DNA of 6,050 nucleotides, taken from JBKPFU01 sp046728975 (GTDB lineage: Bacteria; Actinomycetota; Thermoleophilia; Gaiellales; Gaiellaceae). Positions within the stretch are counted from its first letter, which is position 1. Every line of letters begins with the position of its first letter. Positions 1 to 5,198 of this stretch are shown in pieces. A program made the position numbers and the translations under genes. The notes beneath the pieces were generated by a model. It saw only the letters and a list, made by a program, of their open reading frames with translations. It had not been told where the DNA came from and searched no databases. Location: assembly GCA_046728975.1 (NCBI GenBank), contig JBKPFU010000039.1:1-6050 (forward strand), given 5' to 3'.

Positions 1-1952
1 GTCGGGTCGATGCCCGAGTCGCCGCCGTCGCCCGTCACCGGGAGGAACCAGGTCGGCGAGCCGGAGTAGACCAGCGTGCCGTTGTCCTGGGTGCCACCCA
101 TGACGTCGTGCAGCGGATTGTTGGCGTTGACCGAGAGGCTCTGGAACTGGAGCGTCCCGAGGCCCTCGTTCATGACGAAGATCCGCGTCGGGATCTTGCT
201 GAGCCACGCACGGCACTCGGCCAGGTCGACCGCGTTCAGGCCGCGCGAGTTACAGCGGTCGGAGTCGTTCGTGTACGTCCCGTCGGTCCGGCTCACGCCG
301 CCGTCGTTGCCGACGAACATGATGTCCGGGTTCGAGGGCACGAACGCGACCGCGTGCTGGTCCGGGTGGATCGTCTCCGCGTGGAAGAGGATCCCGGGCG
401 CGTTGCGTGCGTCGGACGTCATGTCCGTGAAGTGCACGCCCGCGTCGGTGGACAGCATCACGGCCCGGCCGTTCGAGCGGTCGGGACCGCCGTACAGCGG
501 CGACTCCTCGTACTGGTACACGCCGCCGAAGACGACCGAGTCAGGCCGTCCAGGCGGTGAGTCGACGAACTGGTCGTACCAGCACTGGCCTCGGCAGAAG
601 TCGTACGACGCGAACCCGGGCGTGCCGTTGACGGAGCTCGAAAGGCTCGTCCAGCCCGAGTTCGTGCCGCCGGTCGTCAGCGCCGCGGCCGGAAGGCTCG
701 CGTCGTCAACGCGCCAGAGCCTCGACGCGTCGATCACGGCGGTGAAGTCAGCGTTGAAGATCTGGCTGCCGCCGCCGAGGTAAATACGCGTCTTCCCGTT
801 CGGAAGCGCCACCGCGTCGAAGTCGAAGCGGGCACCCAGCGTGTCCTGCGTGTACTCAGGGTTCGAGTCGAAGATCGACTCGTACGTGACGCCGTTGTCG
901 TTCGAGCGCGACAGGCCGTACCCGTCCATCGCCACGAAGAGCCTGCTGGCGTTGAGCGGGTCGTACTGGATCTCGGTGACGCCGCCGCGGAAGAAGTCGT
1001 TCCCGCTGGCGGAGCCCGGAGCAACGGGATCCTGGGCCCTGATCAGCGCAGGCGTGAAGCTCGCGCCGCCGTTCAGCGACGAGTAGACGCCCACGAGCGG
1101 GGCACCCGGAGGCGTGTAGCGACCGCCGGACTGCGACGACAGGCCGTGCCGTGCCACCGCGGTGCCGATCAGGATGTGGTTCGGGTTGTTCGGATCGATC
1201 GCGATCGCGCCGATCGCCCGGTCCTTCGCAACCGCGAGGCTGCCGCCGACGAGGGACCAGTGGTTGCCCCGGTCAGTCGACTTGTACAGGCCGAGGCCCG
1301 CCTCGCTGTCGCTCGAGCCGTTGGGCTCACCGGTGCCGACGTAGATCGTCTTCCCGGATGGATCCGTCGGGTCGATCAGCATCGAGCCGATCGAGTTCGT
1401 CGGGATCCCACCGTCGCTGATCTGGCGCCAGCCCGGGTGCCTCGACAGCGCATTGTCGGCGACCCAGATGCCGCCGCCCGCGGCGGCGACGTAGAGCCGG
1501 CAGTTCCGAGCGTTGCAGCTCGGCGCAACGGCCATTGCCGTTAGGCGGCCCGACCACTGCGTCGGCGGCCCGGCGGTCTGCGTGCCGAGCGTGTCGACGT
1601 TCAGCGTGTCGGGGCCGACGGACTTCCAACGCTTCGGATGCCCGGGGCCGCGCGACTCGACCTTTTCGGCCGCCTTCTCGGCGGCCTGGGTCTGCGCGAA
1701 GTTAATCGTCTGGAACGGATAGGCACGGTCCGAGTACGCCTCCTGCTCGGCGCCGTTGAGAATCTCGCGGGCCGACTCGCGTCCCTTCGCGGCCTTGTCG
1801 ATTCGTCCGGGCGCCAGAGCACCCTTCAGAACCTGGGCGGCACTCTGCTGCGGCTTGGCCGTCGTCGAGCTGCGGCCGACGCCGAACGCGACGGTCACAA
1901 CCACGGCGGCAAGGACGAGCGCGAGACCACCCGCAAGCCTGTATTTCCTCAT
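1..1952 (-). CDS. Secreted Asp-box (BNR/sortilin-like) beta-propeller protein, 3' end outside window
   Basis: One uninterrupted reading frame runs from ATG 1952 to the window edge: 650 codons with no stop, so the C-terminus is missing. The N-terminus is a signal peptide or signal anchor, with Arg/Lys at residues 2-5 and a hydrophobic stretch at about 6-25; there is no lipobox Cys. A low-complexity Ala/Glu/Lys linker (about 30-105) follows, then propeller repeats. Asp-box-like motifs are STDRGNHW (225-232), SLNGGASF (292-299), SNDNGVTY (350-357) and STDAGVHF (501-508). They alternate with strands of the type D-P-x-N-P-x-x-I-x-V-G at about 193, 252, 330 and 539. HPDQHA (529-534) and GGTQDNGT (619-626) are typical of secreted sortilin/VPS10-like bacterial propellers. 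Cys pairs 146/151, 453/457 and 567/580 could form disulfides. ATG 1952 is preferred over ATG 1958 because GAGGGG lies 6 nt upstream of it. No catalytic residues are evident. The role is unknown; an extracellular binding or glycan-related function is possible. Confidence 0.88.
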   Translation of the reverse strand, partial: MRKYRLAGGLALVLAAVVVTVAFGVGRSSTTAKPQQSAAQVLKGALAPGRIDKAAKGRESAREILNGAEQEAYSDRAYPFQTINFAQTQAAEKAAEKVESRGPGHPKRWKSVGPDTLNVDTLGTQTAGPPTQWSGRLTAMAVAPSCNARNCRLYVAAAGGGIWVADNALSRHPGWRQISDGGIPTNSIGSMLIDPTDPSGKTIYVGTGEPNGSSDSEAGLGLYKSTDRGNHWSLVGGSLAVAKDRAIGAIAIDPNNPNHILIGTAVARHGLSSQSGGRYTPPGAPLVGVYSSLNGGASFTPALIRAQDPVAPGSASGNDFFRGGVTEIQYDPLNASRLFVAMDGYGLSRSNDNGVTYESIFDSNPEYTQDTLGARFDFDAVALPNGKTRIYLGGGSQIFNADFTAVIDASRLWRVDDASLPAAALTTGGTNSGWTSLSSSVNGTPGFASYDFCRGQCWYDQFVDSPPGRPDSVVFGGVYQYEESPLYGGPDRSNGRAVMLSTDAGVHFTDMTSDARNAPGILFHAETIHPDQHAVAFVPSNPDIMFVGNDGGVSRTDGTYTNDSDRCNSRGLNAVDLAECRAWLSKIPTRIFVMNEGLGTLQFQSLSVNANNPLHDVMGGTQDNGTLVYSGSPTWFLPVTGDGGDSGIDP

Positions 1953-1981
1953 CCTCATCCCCTCTCATCAACGAGAAAAGT

Positions 1982-2008
1982 CCGGGCCCCTCCCCATTCG
2001 GGCCCCGG
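1982..2008 (-). terminator. Possible rho-independent terminator or leader hairpin upstream of the propeller gene
   Basis: CCGGGCCC (1982-1989) pairs with 2000-2008, giving 8 bp with one bulged C and a 10-nt loop. Read on the minus strand, the stem is followed by ACTTTTC, a short T-run. It lies about 85 nt after the zinc-ribbon stop and about 30 nt before the propeller ATG. It could end the upstream transcript, or it could sit in the propeller mRNA leader. The T-run is weak, so this is tentative. Confidence 0.4.
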
Positions 2009-2017
2009 CCGTCCGGC

Positions 2018-2044
2018 AGCTTACCCGGTTTTTCGAACCGTCAA
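2018..2044 (-). promoter_or_regulatory. Weak candidate promoter for the propeller gene
   Basis: On the minus strand, TTGACG (2044-2039) resembles a -35 box and TAAGCT (2023-2018) fits the actinobacterial TAnnnT -10 pattern. The spacer is only 15 nt, shorter than the usual 17, which counts against it. A 5-bp inverted repeat, CGGTT/AACCG (2026-2030 and 2036-2040), lies in the spacer and clips the -35. If this promoter is real, the 1982-2008 hairpin is in its 5' leader. Confidence 0.22.
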
Positions 2045-2092
2045 GCATCCGATATCACGGTTCCTCGACCATGACATCACGGCTCTGGAGCT

Positions 2093-2290
2093 CTAGGCGA
2101 CTGCGCGGAGGCGGCGCGACTCGAGCGGCCGCTCGCGAAGGGTCTTGCGTGTCGACTCGTCCAACTCGGACGGCGACGCCCACCCCACGTAATGGCAGCG
2201 AGGGCACTCGCCGGTGCTGAGCCGAGGGTCGGTCGCGACAACTTCGCGCGTCGTTCCACAGCGGAGACATTCGAGGAGTTGCTTCGCCAT
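2093..2290 (-). CDS. Small zinc-ribbon protein (two CxxC motifs), 65 aa
   Basis: This encodes a 65-residue soluble protein with two zinc knuckles, C8-L-R-C11 and C29-P-R-C32, separated by 17 residues. This is the classic four-Cys zinc-ribbon spacing. The C-terminal third (about 40-65) is Arg/Glu-rich and probably helical. The frame extends upstream to a GTG at 2329 (78 aa), but the extra residues look non-conserved and the GGGGGAGG upstream directly abuts that GTG with no spacer. ATG 2290 puts the conserved-looking LLEC start at the N-terminus, although its own ribosome site is weak. The gene follows the reductase stop at 2356 on the same strand and is probably co-transcribed with it. The specific function is unknown. 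Zinc binding is inferred from the cysteines; nucleic-acid or protein binding would be usual for the fold. Confidence 0.72.
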   Translation of the reverse strand: MAKQLLECLRCGTTREVVATDPRLSTGECPRCHYVGWASPSELDESTRKTLRERPLESRRLRAVA

Positions 2291-2323
2291 CGCCTGCAGT
2301 CCAAGGATCGGCGCGGCAACCGT

Positions 2324-2353
2324 CCGCACCCTCCCCCGAACGAGGGGTGGCGG
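2324..2353. other. Intergenic hairpin between the reductase and the zinc-ribbon gene
   Basis: CCGCACCC (2324-2331) pairs with 2345-2353, giving 8 bp with one bulged G around a 13-nt loop. No T-run follows on either strand, so it is unlikely to be an intrinsic terminator. On the minus-strand transcript it would lie just after the reductase stop and could stabilise the mRNA 3' end or tune expression of the small downstream gene. The region is GC-rich, so chance pairing is possible. Confidence 0.3.
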
Positions 2354-2355
2354 GC

Positions 2356-3366
2356 TCAGTCCGTCGAGTACTTTGGCTGGACCTTCTCGCCTCTGATCTG
2401 GGCGATGGCGTTGTTTGCGGCGATCGCGGCCTCGCCCATGCCGACCGTGATCAGCGTGATCTTGCCCGGATAGCCGGCAACGTCACCGGCGGCGAACACG
2501 CGCGGGAGGTTCGTCTCGCAGGTCATCGGGTCGATCCTGATCTGGCGCTTGCCCTCGAGCTCGAGACCCCACTCGGCGATCGCGCCCAGGTGCGAGTGGA
2601 AACCGAGCAAGGTGATCAGCGCCTCGCACTCGACTTGCTCGGCCTCGCCGGTGCTCGTGTTCTCGATCGTGACCGCCTGCAGGGTCCCGTCGCCGTGGAT
2701 CTCACGCACCTCGCACGGAGTCATGATCCGAACGCGGCCCTCGTTCTCGAGCGCCTTCGCCTCGTTCACCGAGGACTCGAGCGCGCGGAAGCGGTCGCGG
2801 CGGTGGACGAGCGCGATCGGGAGCTTCGCGGTGTCCTGGAGCCCGAGCGTCCAGTCGAGCGCCGAGTCGCCGCCGCCGACGATCACGCACATGCGGTCGC
2901 GGAAGACCTCCTTCTCGCGCACGAAGTAGTGCAGGCCCTTCCCCTCCCAGTCCTCGATCCCGTCGATCCCGAGCGTGCGGGGCTCGAAGGCGCCGTGGCC
3001 GGCGGTGATGATTAGCGCGCGCGAGAGGTACGGGCCGCCCTTGTCGGTGCTCACCGAGAGCAGCTCCTCGCCGTTCTGGCTCAGCCGCTCGAGCGTCTGC
3101 ACCTCCTCGCCGAGGTGGATTTCCGGTTCGTACTGGAGGCCCTGCTCGGCGCAGAGGTCGACGAGCTTCTGGCCAAGGACCTTCGGGTGACCGGCGACGT
3201 CGTAGACGTGCTTCTCCGGGTAGACGGCGGCGACCTGCCCGCCGACCTGCTCGAGGCTCTCGATGATGCGAACCGACGCGTCGCGGTGGCCGGCGTAGTA
3301 CGCAGCGGCCAGGCCGGTGGGGCCGGCGCCGAGGATGGTGATATCGACGACGCCCATGTCGCTCAC
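2356..3366 (-). CDS. Ferredoxin/flavodoxin-NADP+ reductase, thioredoxin-reductase-like (YumC type)
   Basis: This 336-residue two-dinucleotide-domain flavoprotein exchanges electrons between NADPH and ferredoxin or flavodoxin in the cytosol. The FAD site has GAGPTG (13-18), the ribose-binding acid E36 and the C-terminal GDVAGYPGKI (294-303). The NADPH domain has VGGGDSA (163-169) and HRRDRFR (188-194), whose basic residues suit the 2'-phosphate of NADPH. Thioredoxin reductases carry a CxxC redox pair just before the NADP domain. Here that stretch (about 146-158) has no Cys, which points to the FNR branch rather than a disulfide reductase. The length is normal for the family. The start is GTG 3366 or ATG 3357. 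Neither has a good ribosome site, but a -10-like TAGCAT ends 7 nt before the GTG, favouring leaderless translation from 3366. The zinc-ribbon gene follows on the same strand, and the Fe-S carrier lies upstream after a 205-bp gap. Confidence 0.93.
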   Translation of the reverse strand: MSDMGVVDITILGAGPTGLAAAYYAGHRDASVRIIESLEQVGGQVAAVYPEKHVYDVAGHPKVLGQKLVDLCAEQGLQYEPEIHLGEEVQTLERLSQNGEELLSVSTDKGGPYLSRALIITAGHGAFEPRTLGIDGIEDWEGKGLHYFVREKEVFRDRMCVIVGGGDSALDWTLGLQDTAKLPIALVHRRDRFRALESSVNEAKALENEGRVRIMTPCEVREIHGDGTLQAVTIENTSTGEAEQVECEALITLLGFHSHLGAIAEWGLELEGKRQIRIDPMTCETNLPRVFAAGDVAGYPGKITLITVGMGEAAIAANNAIAQIRGEKVQPKYSTD

Positions 3367-3571
3367 GGGGCGGATGCTAGCGCCGCGTTTAAGGAGGACT
3401 TGGCGAAATACAACGCTGTGCCTCCGAAGCGGCGCTGGAACGGCGCGAGGCTGCGTCCTCGGTCACAGCCTACGGCTCCTTACTTGACGTAACGAACTCA
3501 CCCAGCAAGTTCGTGCTTTCCTCGCACTGCCCATCGCGGCCCGGCGACGAGCGGAATTTCCCCAAGCCCTC
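3367..3571. other. 205-bp gap between Fe-S carrier and reductase; only weak micro-ORF signals
   Basis: No RNA gene or clear terminator is recognised here. On the plus strand a perfect AAGGAGG (3391-3397) precedes TTG 3400, which opens a 30-codon basic frame to TAA 3492, but the 2-nt spacing is too short for normal initiation. On the minus strand AAGGAG (3481-3476) lies 9 nt before GTG 3466, which opens a 25-codon frame to TAA 3389. The two overlap antiparallel and neither resembles a known family. Small inverted repeats AGGCTG/CAGCCT (3448-3453, 3466-3471) and ACGAAC/GTTCGT (near 3491-3513) are present without T-runs. Confidence 0.3.
3374..3379 (-). promoter_or_regulatory. -10-like TAGCAT, possible leaderless promoter for the reductase
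   Basis: TAGCAT on the minus strand matches TAnnnT and ends exactly 7 nt before the GTG at 3366. That is the spacing expected when transcription starts at the start codon. No Shine-Dalgarno sequence is present and no convincing -35 is seen. Confidence 0.4.
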
Positions 3572-3976
3572 CTAGTGACAGCCAGAACCGCAGGGCGGAG
3601 CGTCTTGATCCGCTGGAGCCTCGCCCTCTTCCACCTGGAAGGAGTGCCCGCAGCCGCAGGAGGCGGAGACGTTCGGGTTGTTGATCGCAAACCCGGCCTG
3701 CAGGCCGTCCACCCAGTCGATCTCGGTGCCGGCAAGGTACGGGGCGCTGAACGGATCGACGACGACTCGGACGCCGTGCAGCTCGATCTCGTTGTCGCCC
3801 TCCTGGGCTCCCCGGTCGAACCCGAGCGCGTACTGAAAGCCCGAGCAACCGCCGCCCTGGACGGCGACGCGCAGGACCTCGGCCTCGCCCGCGGGCTCCT
3901 CGCCCTGCAGCTCCCGGATCTTGTCCGCCGCGCTCGCGGTGAGGGAGACCAGCGTCGGCTGCTCTGTAACGGCCAT
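3572..3976 (-). CDS. erpA: A-type iron-sulfur cluster carrier (ErpA/IscA/HesB family)
   Basis: This 134-residue cytosolic protein receives and delivers Fe-S clusters to apo-enzymes. The three family cysteine ligands are present: C44 in GGGCSGFQYALGFD (41-54), and C107 and C109 in the CGCG motif. The rest matches the A-type fold, including DPFSAPYL (74-81), G83-T-x-I-D-W (83-88) and F-x-I-N-N-P-N (96-102). Most A-type carriers end soon after CGCG. This one has about 20 further residues ending PPCGSGCH, which adds C129, C133 and H134. The ATG at 3976 lacks a Shine-Dalgarno sequence, but a -10-like TACGAT lies 9 nt upstream. It is divergent from nuoA, which fits a supplier of clusters to complex I (inference). 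The name erpA is tentative, because A-type subfamilies are hard to separate by eye. Confidence 0.93.
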   Translation of the reverse strand: MAVTEQPTLVSLTASAADKIRELQGEEPAGEAEVLRVAVQGGGCSGFQYALGFDRGAQEGDNEIELHGVRVVVDPFSAPYLAGTEIDWVDGLQAGFAINNPNVSASCGCGHSFQVEEGEAPADQDAPPCGSGCH

Positions 3977-3985
3977 CTGGAGCGC

Positions 3986-3991
3986 ATCGTA
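3986..3991 (-). promoter_or_regulatory. -10-like TACGAT, near-leaderless promoter for the A-type carrier gene
   Basis: TACGAT on the minus strand is a strong TAnnnT match, 9 nt upstream of the ATG at 3976. This would give a leader of about 0-3 nt and explains the absence of a ribosome site. No clear -35 is visible in the G-rich sequence upstream. Confidence 0.42.
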
Positions 3992-4010
3992 GCAACCCCC
4001 CGGGACCGCG

Positions 4011-4029
4011 CCTCCCCCGCCTGGGAGGC
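4011..4029. repeat. Inverted repeat in the divergent erpA-nuoA promoter region
   Basis: Extending out to G4010, GCCTCCC (4010-4016) and GGGAGGC (4023-4029) form a perfect 7-bp inverted repeat around CCGCCT. An 8-bp palindrome ACAGCTGT (4040-4047) is nearby. GCGCATCGT occurs at 3982-3990 and again at 4051-4059. These lie between the two outward-facing promoters and could be operator sites. The GC-rich repeat may be fortuitous. Confidence 0.33.
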
Positions 4030-4087
4030 TGAGTTTGTAACAGCTGTCTCGCGCATCGTTGAGCCGGATTCGCGGCGGCTTGTGCTT

Positions 4088-4096
4088 TGCTAAGTT
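4088..4096 (+). promoter_or_regulatory. Extended -10 (TGCTAAGTT), candidate nuo operon promoter
   Basis: TGC followed by TAAGTT matches an extended -10 (TGn-TAnnnT). Transcription would begin near 4103, leaving an 18-nt leader that holds the nuoA ribosome site. No good -35 is seen at 17 nt, which is tolerable for an extended -10 promoter. Confidence 0.42.
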
Positions 4097-4110
4097 CCGC
4101 TCGCTTGCCC

Positions 4111-4117
4111 GGGAGGA
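4111..4117 (+). promoter_or_regulatory. Ribosome binding site of nuoA
   Basis: GGGAGGA lies 3-4 nt before GTG 4121. It fixes the GTG as the nuoA start, since no other start codon sits at a suitable distance. Confidence 0.7.
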
Positions 4118-4120
4118 CGC

Positions 4121-4483
4121 GTGCTCGATAGCTGGCTTCCGTTCCTGATCTACGGAGCCTTCGCCCTCGCGATCCCCGCCTCGATGGTTCTGATGTCGTT
4201 CGTCTTCGCGACCCGTCCCCGACGGCGCGTTCGCGCGCGCGAGATCCCGTTCGAGTCCGGCGTCTCGACCGGCCCACCTCGCACGCAGCGCTTCACGATC
4301 AGCTTCTACCTGACGGCGATGCTCTTCATCATCTTCGACATCGAGATCGTGTTCCTGTATCCGCTCGGCGTGATCCTCGAAAAGCTGGGCTGGTTCGGCT
4401 TCGTCGAGTTCGCCTTCTTCCTCGGGATCCTCGTGCTGGCGTTCGTCTACATCTGGCGGAAGGGAGCGCTGGATTGGCGGTAA
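4121..4483 (+). CDS. nuoA: NADH-quinone oxidoreductase subunit A
   Basis: This 120-residue membrane subunit (ND3 homologue) of the complex I membrane arm helps form the junction with the quinone-binding region. Three transmembrane helices are visible at about 6-30, 60-85 and 92-111. The loop between helices 1 and 2 holds the conserved E41-x-P-F-E-S-G47, where S46 occupies the position that is Cys in ND3 and many NuoA. Helix 2 carries the conserved acids in FDIEIVFLYP (72-81), namely D73 and E75. The C-terminus, WRKGALDW (112-119), is typical. Initiation is at GTG with a GGGAGGA ribosome site. This is the first gene of the operon, and its last 10 bp overlap nuoB. Confidence 0.96.
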   Translation: MLDSWLPFLIYGAFALAIPASMVLMSFVFATRPRRRVRAREIPFESGVSTGPPRTQRFTISFYLTAMLFIIFDIEIVFLYPLGVILEKLGWFGFVEFAFFLGILVLAFVYIWRKGALDWR

Positions 4484-5055
4484 AGCGGAAACGCCTAGCC
4501 GACTTCGGGCTCCAGTCCGAGCGAGTGCTCTGGCAGGGCAAAGGGCCGAGCGTCTTCGAACAGGAGGTCGGCGACCTCGAGGAGCGCCTCATGCTGACGA
4601 CGCTCGAGAAGGCGGTGCTCTGGGCGCAGTCGAAGTCGATGTGGCCGGACACCTTCGGGCTGGCCTGCTGCGCGATCGAGATGATGTCGATCGTCTCGTC
4701 GCGCTACGACATCGCGCGCTTCGGCATGGAGGCGTTCCGCTCCTCGCCCCGCCAGGCCGACCTGCTGATCGTGTCCGGCCGCGTCGCGCACAAGATGGCG
4801 GCGCCGCTGCGCCAGATCTACGACCAGATGCTGGAGCCGAAGTGGGTGATCGCGATGGGGGCGTGCGCGAGCTCCGGCGGAATGTTCAACAACTACGCCG
4901 TGCTGCAGGGGGTCGACAAGATCGTCGCCGTCGACATCCACGTTCCCGGGTGCCCGCCCCGACCGGAGGCCTTGATGGAGGGGATCATCCGCCTGCACGA
5001 GAAGGTGCAGGCCGGCGTCCCGCCGGCGTACGAAATCCGAGGGGTTGCGAGTTGA
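4474..5055 (+). CDS. nuoB: NADH-quinone oxidoreductase subunit B
   Basis: This 193-residue peripheral-arm subunit (PSST homologue) binds Fe-S cluster N2, the last cluster before ubiquinone or menaquinone. All four N2 ligands are present: the tandem C65-C66 in FGLACCAIEMM (61-71), C131 in GACASSGG (129-136) and C160 in VPGCPPRPE (157-165). The N-terminal 38 residues are a variable extension before the conserved LMLTTLEK block (39-46). The start is TTG 4474. AAGGGAG (4460-4466) lies 7 nt before it, and the first in-frame ATG (codon 40) would remove conserved sequence. The 10-bp overlap with nuoA implies translational coupling. An anomalous GC-rich palindrome follows its stop. Confidence 0.96.
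   Translation: MAVKRKRLADFGLQSERVLWQGKGPSVFEQEVGDLEERLMLTTLEKAVLWAQSKSMWPDTFGLACCAIEMMSIVSSRYDIARFGMEAFRSSPRQADLLIVSGRVAHKMAAPLRQIYDQMLEPKWVIAMGACASSGGMFNNYAVLQGVDKIVAVDIHVPGCPPRPEALMEGIIRLHEKVQAGVPPAYEIRGVAS
5039..5054 (+). promoter_or_regulatory. Orphaned nuoC-like initiation site (GAGGGG, 7 nt, TTG)
   Basis: GAGGGG (5039-5044) is 7 nt upstream of TTG 5052, which overlaps the nuoB stop as TTGA. This is the same geometry as the nuoB start. The TTG frame encodes L-S-F-P-R-V-P-G and then runs through the palindrome to TAG 5241-5243, so it is not in frame with the NuoC body. It looks like the former nuoC start, now separated from its gene (inference). Confidence 0.45.
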
Positions 5056-5069
5056 GCTTCCCTCGCGTT

Positions 5070-5172
5070 CCTGGGGCGCCGCTGGCAAAGGAGGCAAGCC
5101 GGCGGCGCGCAGGACAGTACTGGGTACGGCCAAGCGCCGCCGGCGCAGGATCCTGCCGGCAGCGGCGCCAGG
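5070..5172. repeat. Long imperfect palindrome (MITE/REP-like) at the nuoB-nuoC junction
   Basis: Nested inverted repeats fold about 103 bp into one hairpin. The outer arms are GGCGCCGCT (5075-5083) with AGCGGCGCC (5161-5169), extended by CCT (5070-5072) with AGG (5170-5172) across a 2-nt bulge. The middle arms are GGCA (5084-5087) with TGCC (5154-5157), or alternatively AGGA (5089-5092) with TCCT (5151-5154). The inner arms are a perfect 11-bp pair, GCCGGCGGCGC (5098-5108) with its complement at 5134-5144, closing a 25-nt loop. GCGCAGGA is repeated directly at 5107 and 5143. No transposase lies in the window. A non-autonomous palindromic element is the likeliest reading; a structured RNA spacer in the operon mRNA is the alternative. 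Confidence 0.6.
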
Positions 5173-5183
5173 CGGCGGCGGAG

Positions 5184-5198
5184 CCGGGCTTCGCCCGG
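5184..5198 (+). repeat. Short perfect hairpin, CCGGGC-TTC-GCCCGG
   Basis: There is a perfect 6-bp stem with a 3-nt loop, extendable by one G-T pair. It lies 12 nt after the long palindrome and its last base is the first base of GTG 5198. It would occlude that codon in RNA. There is no T-run, so it is not a standard terminator, and the downstream nuo genes require read-through. Confidence 0.5.

Noticed and set aside
76..783. Plus-strand open frame of 235 codons
   Set aside because: It lies antisense to the propeller gene, whose minus-strand frame is continuous and shows a signal peptide and Asp boxes. The plus frame is a GC-bias shadow.
2026..2040. CGGTT-TTTCG-AACCG as a terminator or tRNA T-arm
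   Set aside because: The stem is only 5 bp with no T-run after it on either strand, and no acceptor, D or anticodon arms can be found around it.
2356..3366. Naming the flavoprotein thioredoxin reductase (trxB)
   Set aside because: The CxxC redox pair expected just before the NADP-binding GGGDSA is absent, so it belongs with the ferredoxin/flavodoxin-NADP+ reductase branch.
3498..4277. Minus-strand open frame of 259 codons across erpA and nuoA
   Set aside because: It is Arg/Gly-rich and without motifs, overlapping erpA in another frame and nuoA on the opposite strand, both of which are well supported.
5045..5197. Treating this stretch as the native NuoC N-terminus from TTG 5045
   Set aside because: It translates the palindrome into Arg/Gly/Ala-rich sequence with no NuoC character, and GAGGGG directly abuts the TTG with no spacer. 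It remains possible, so it is noted under nuoC.
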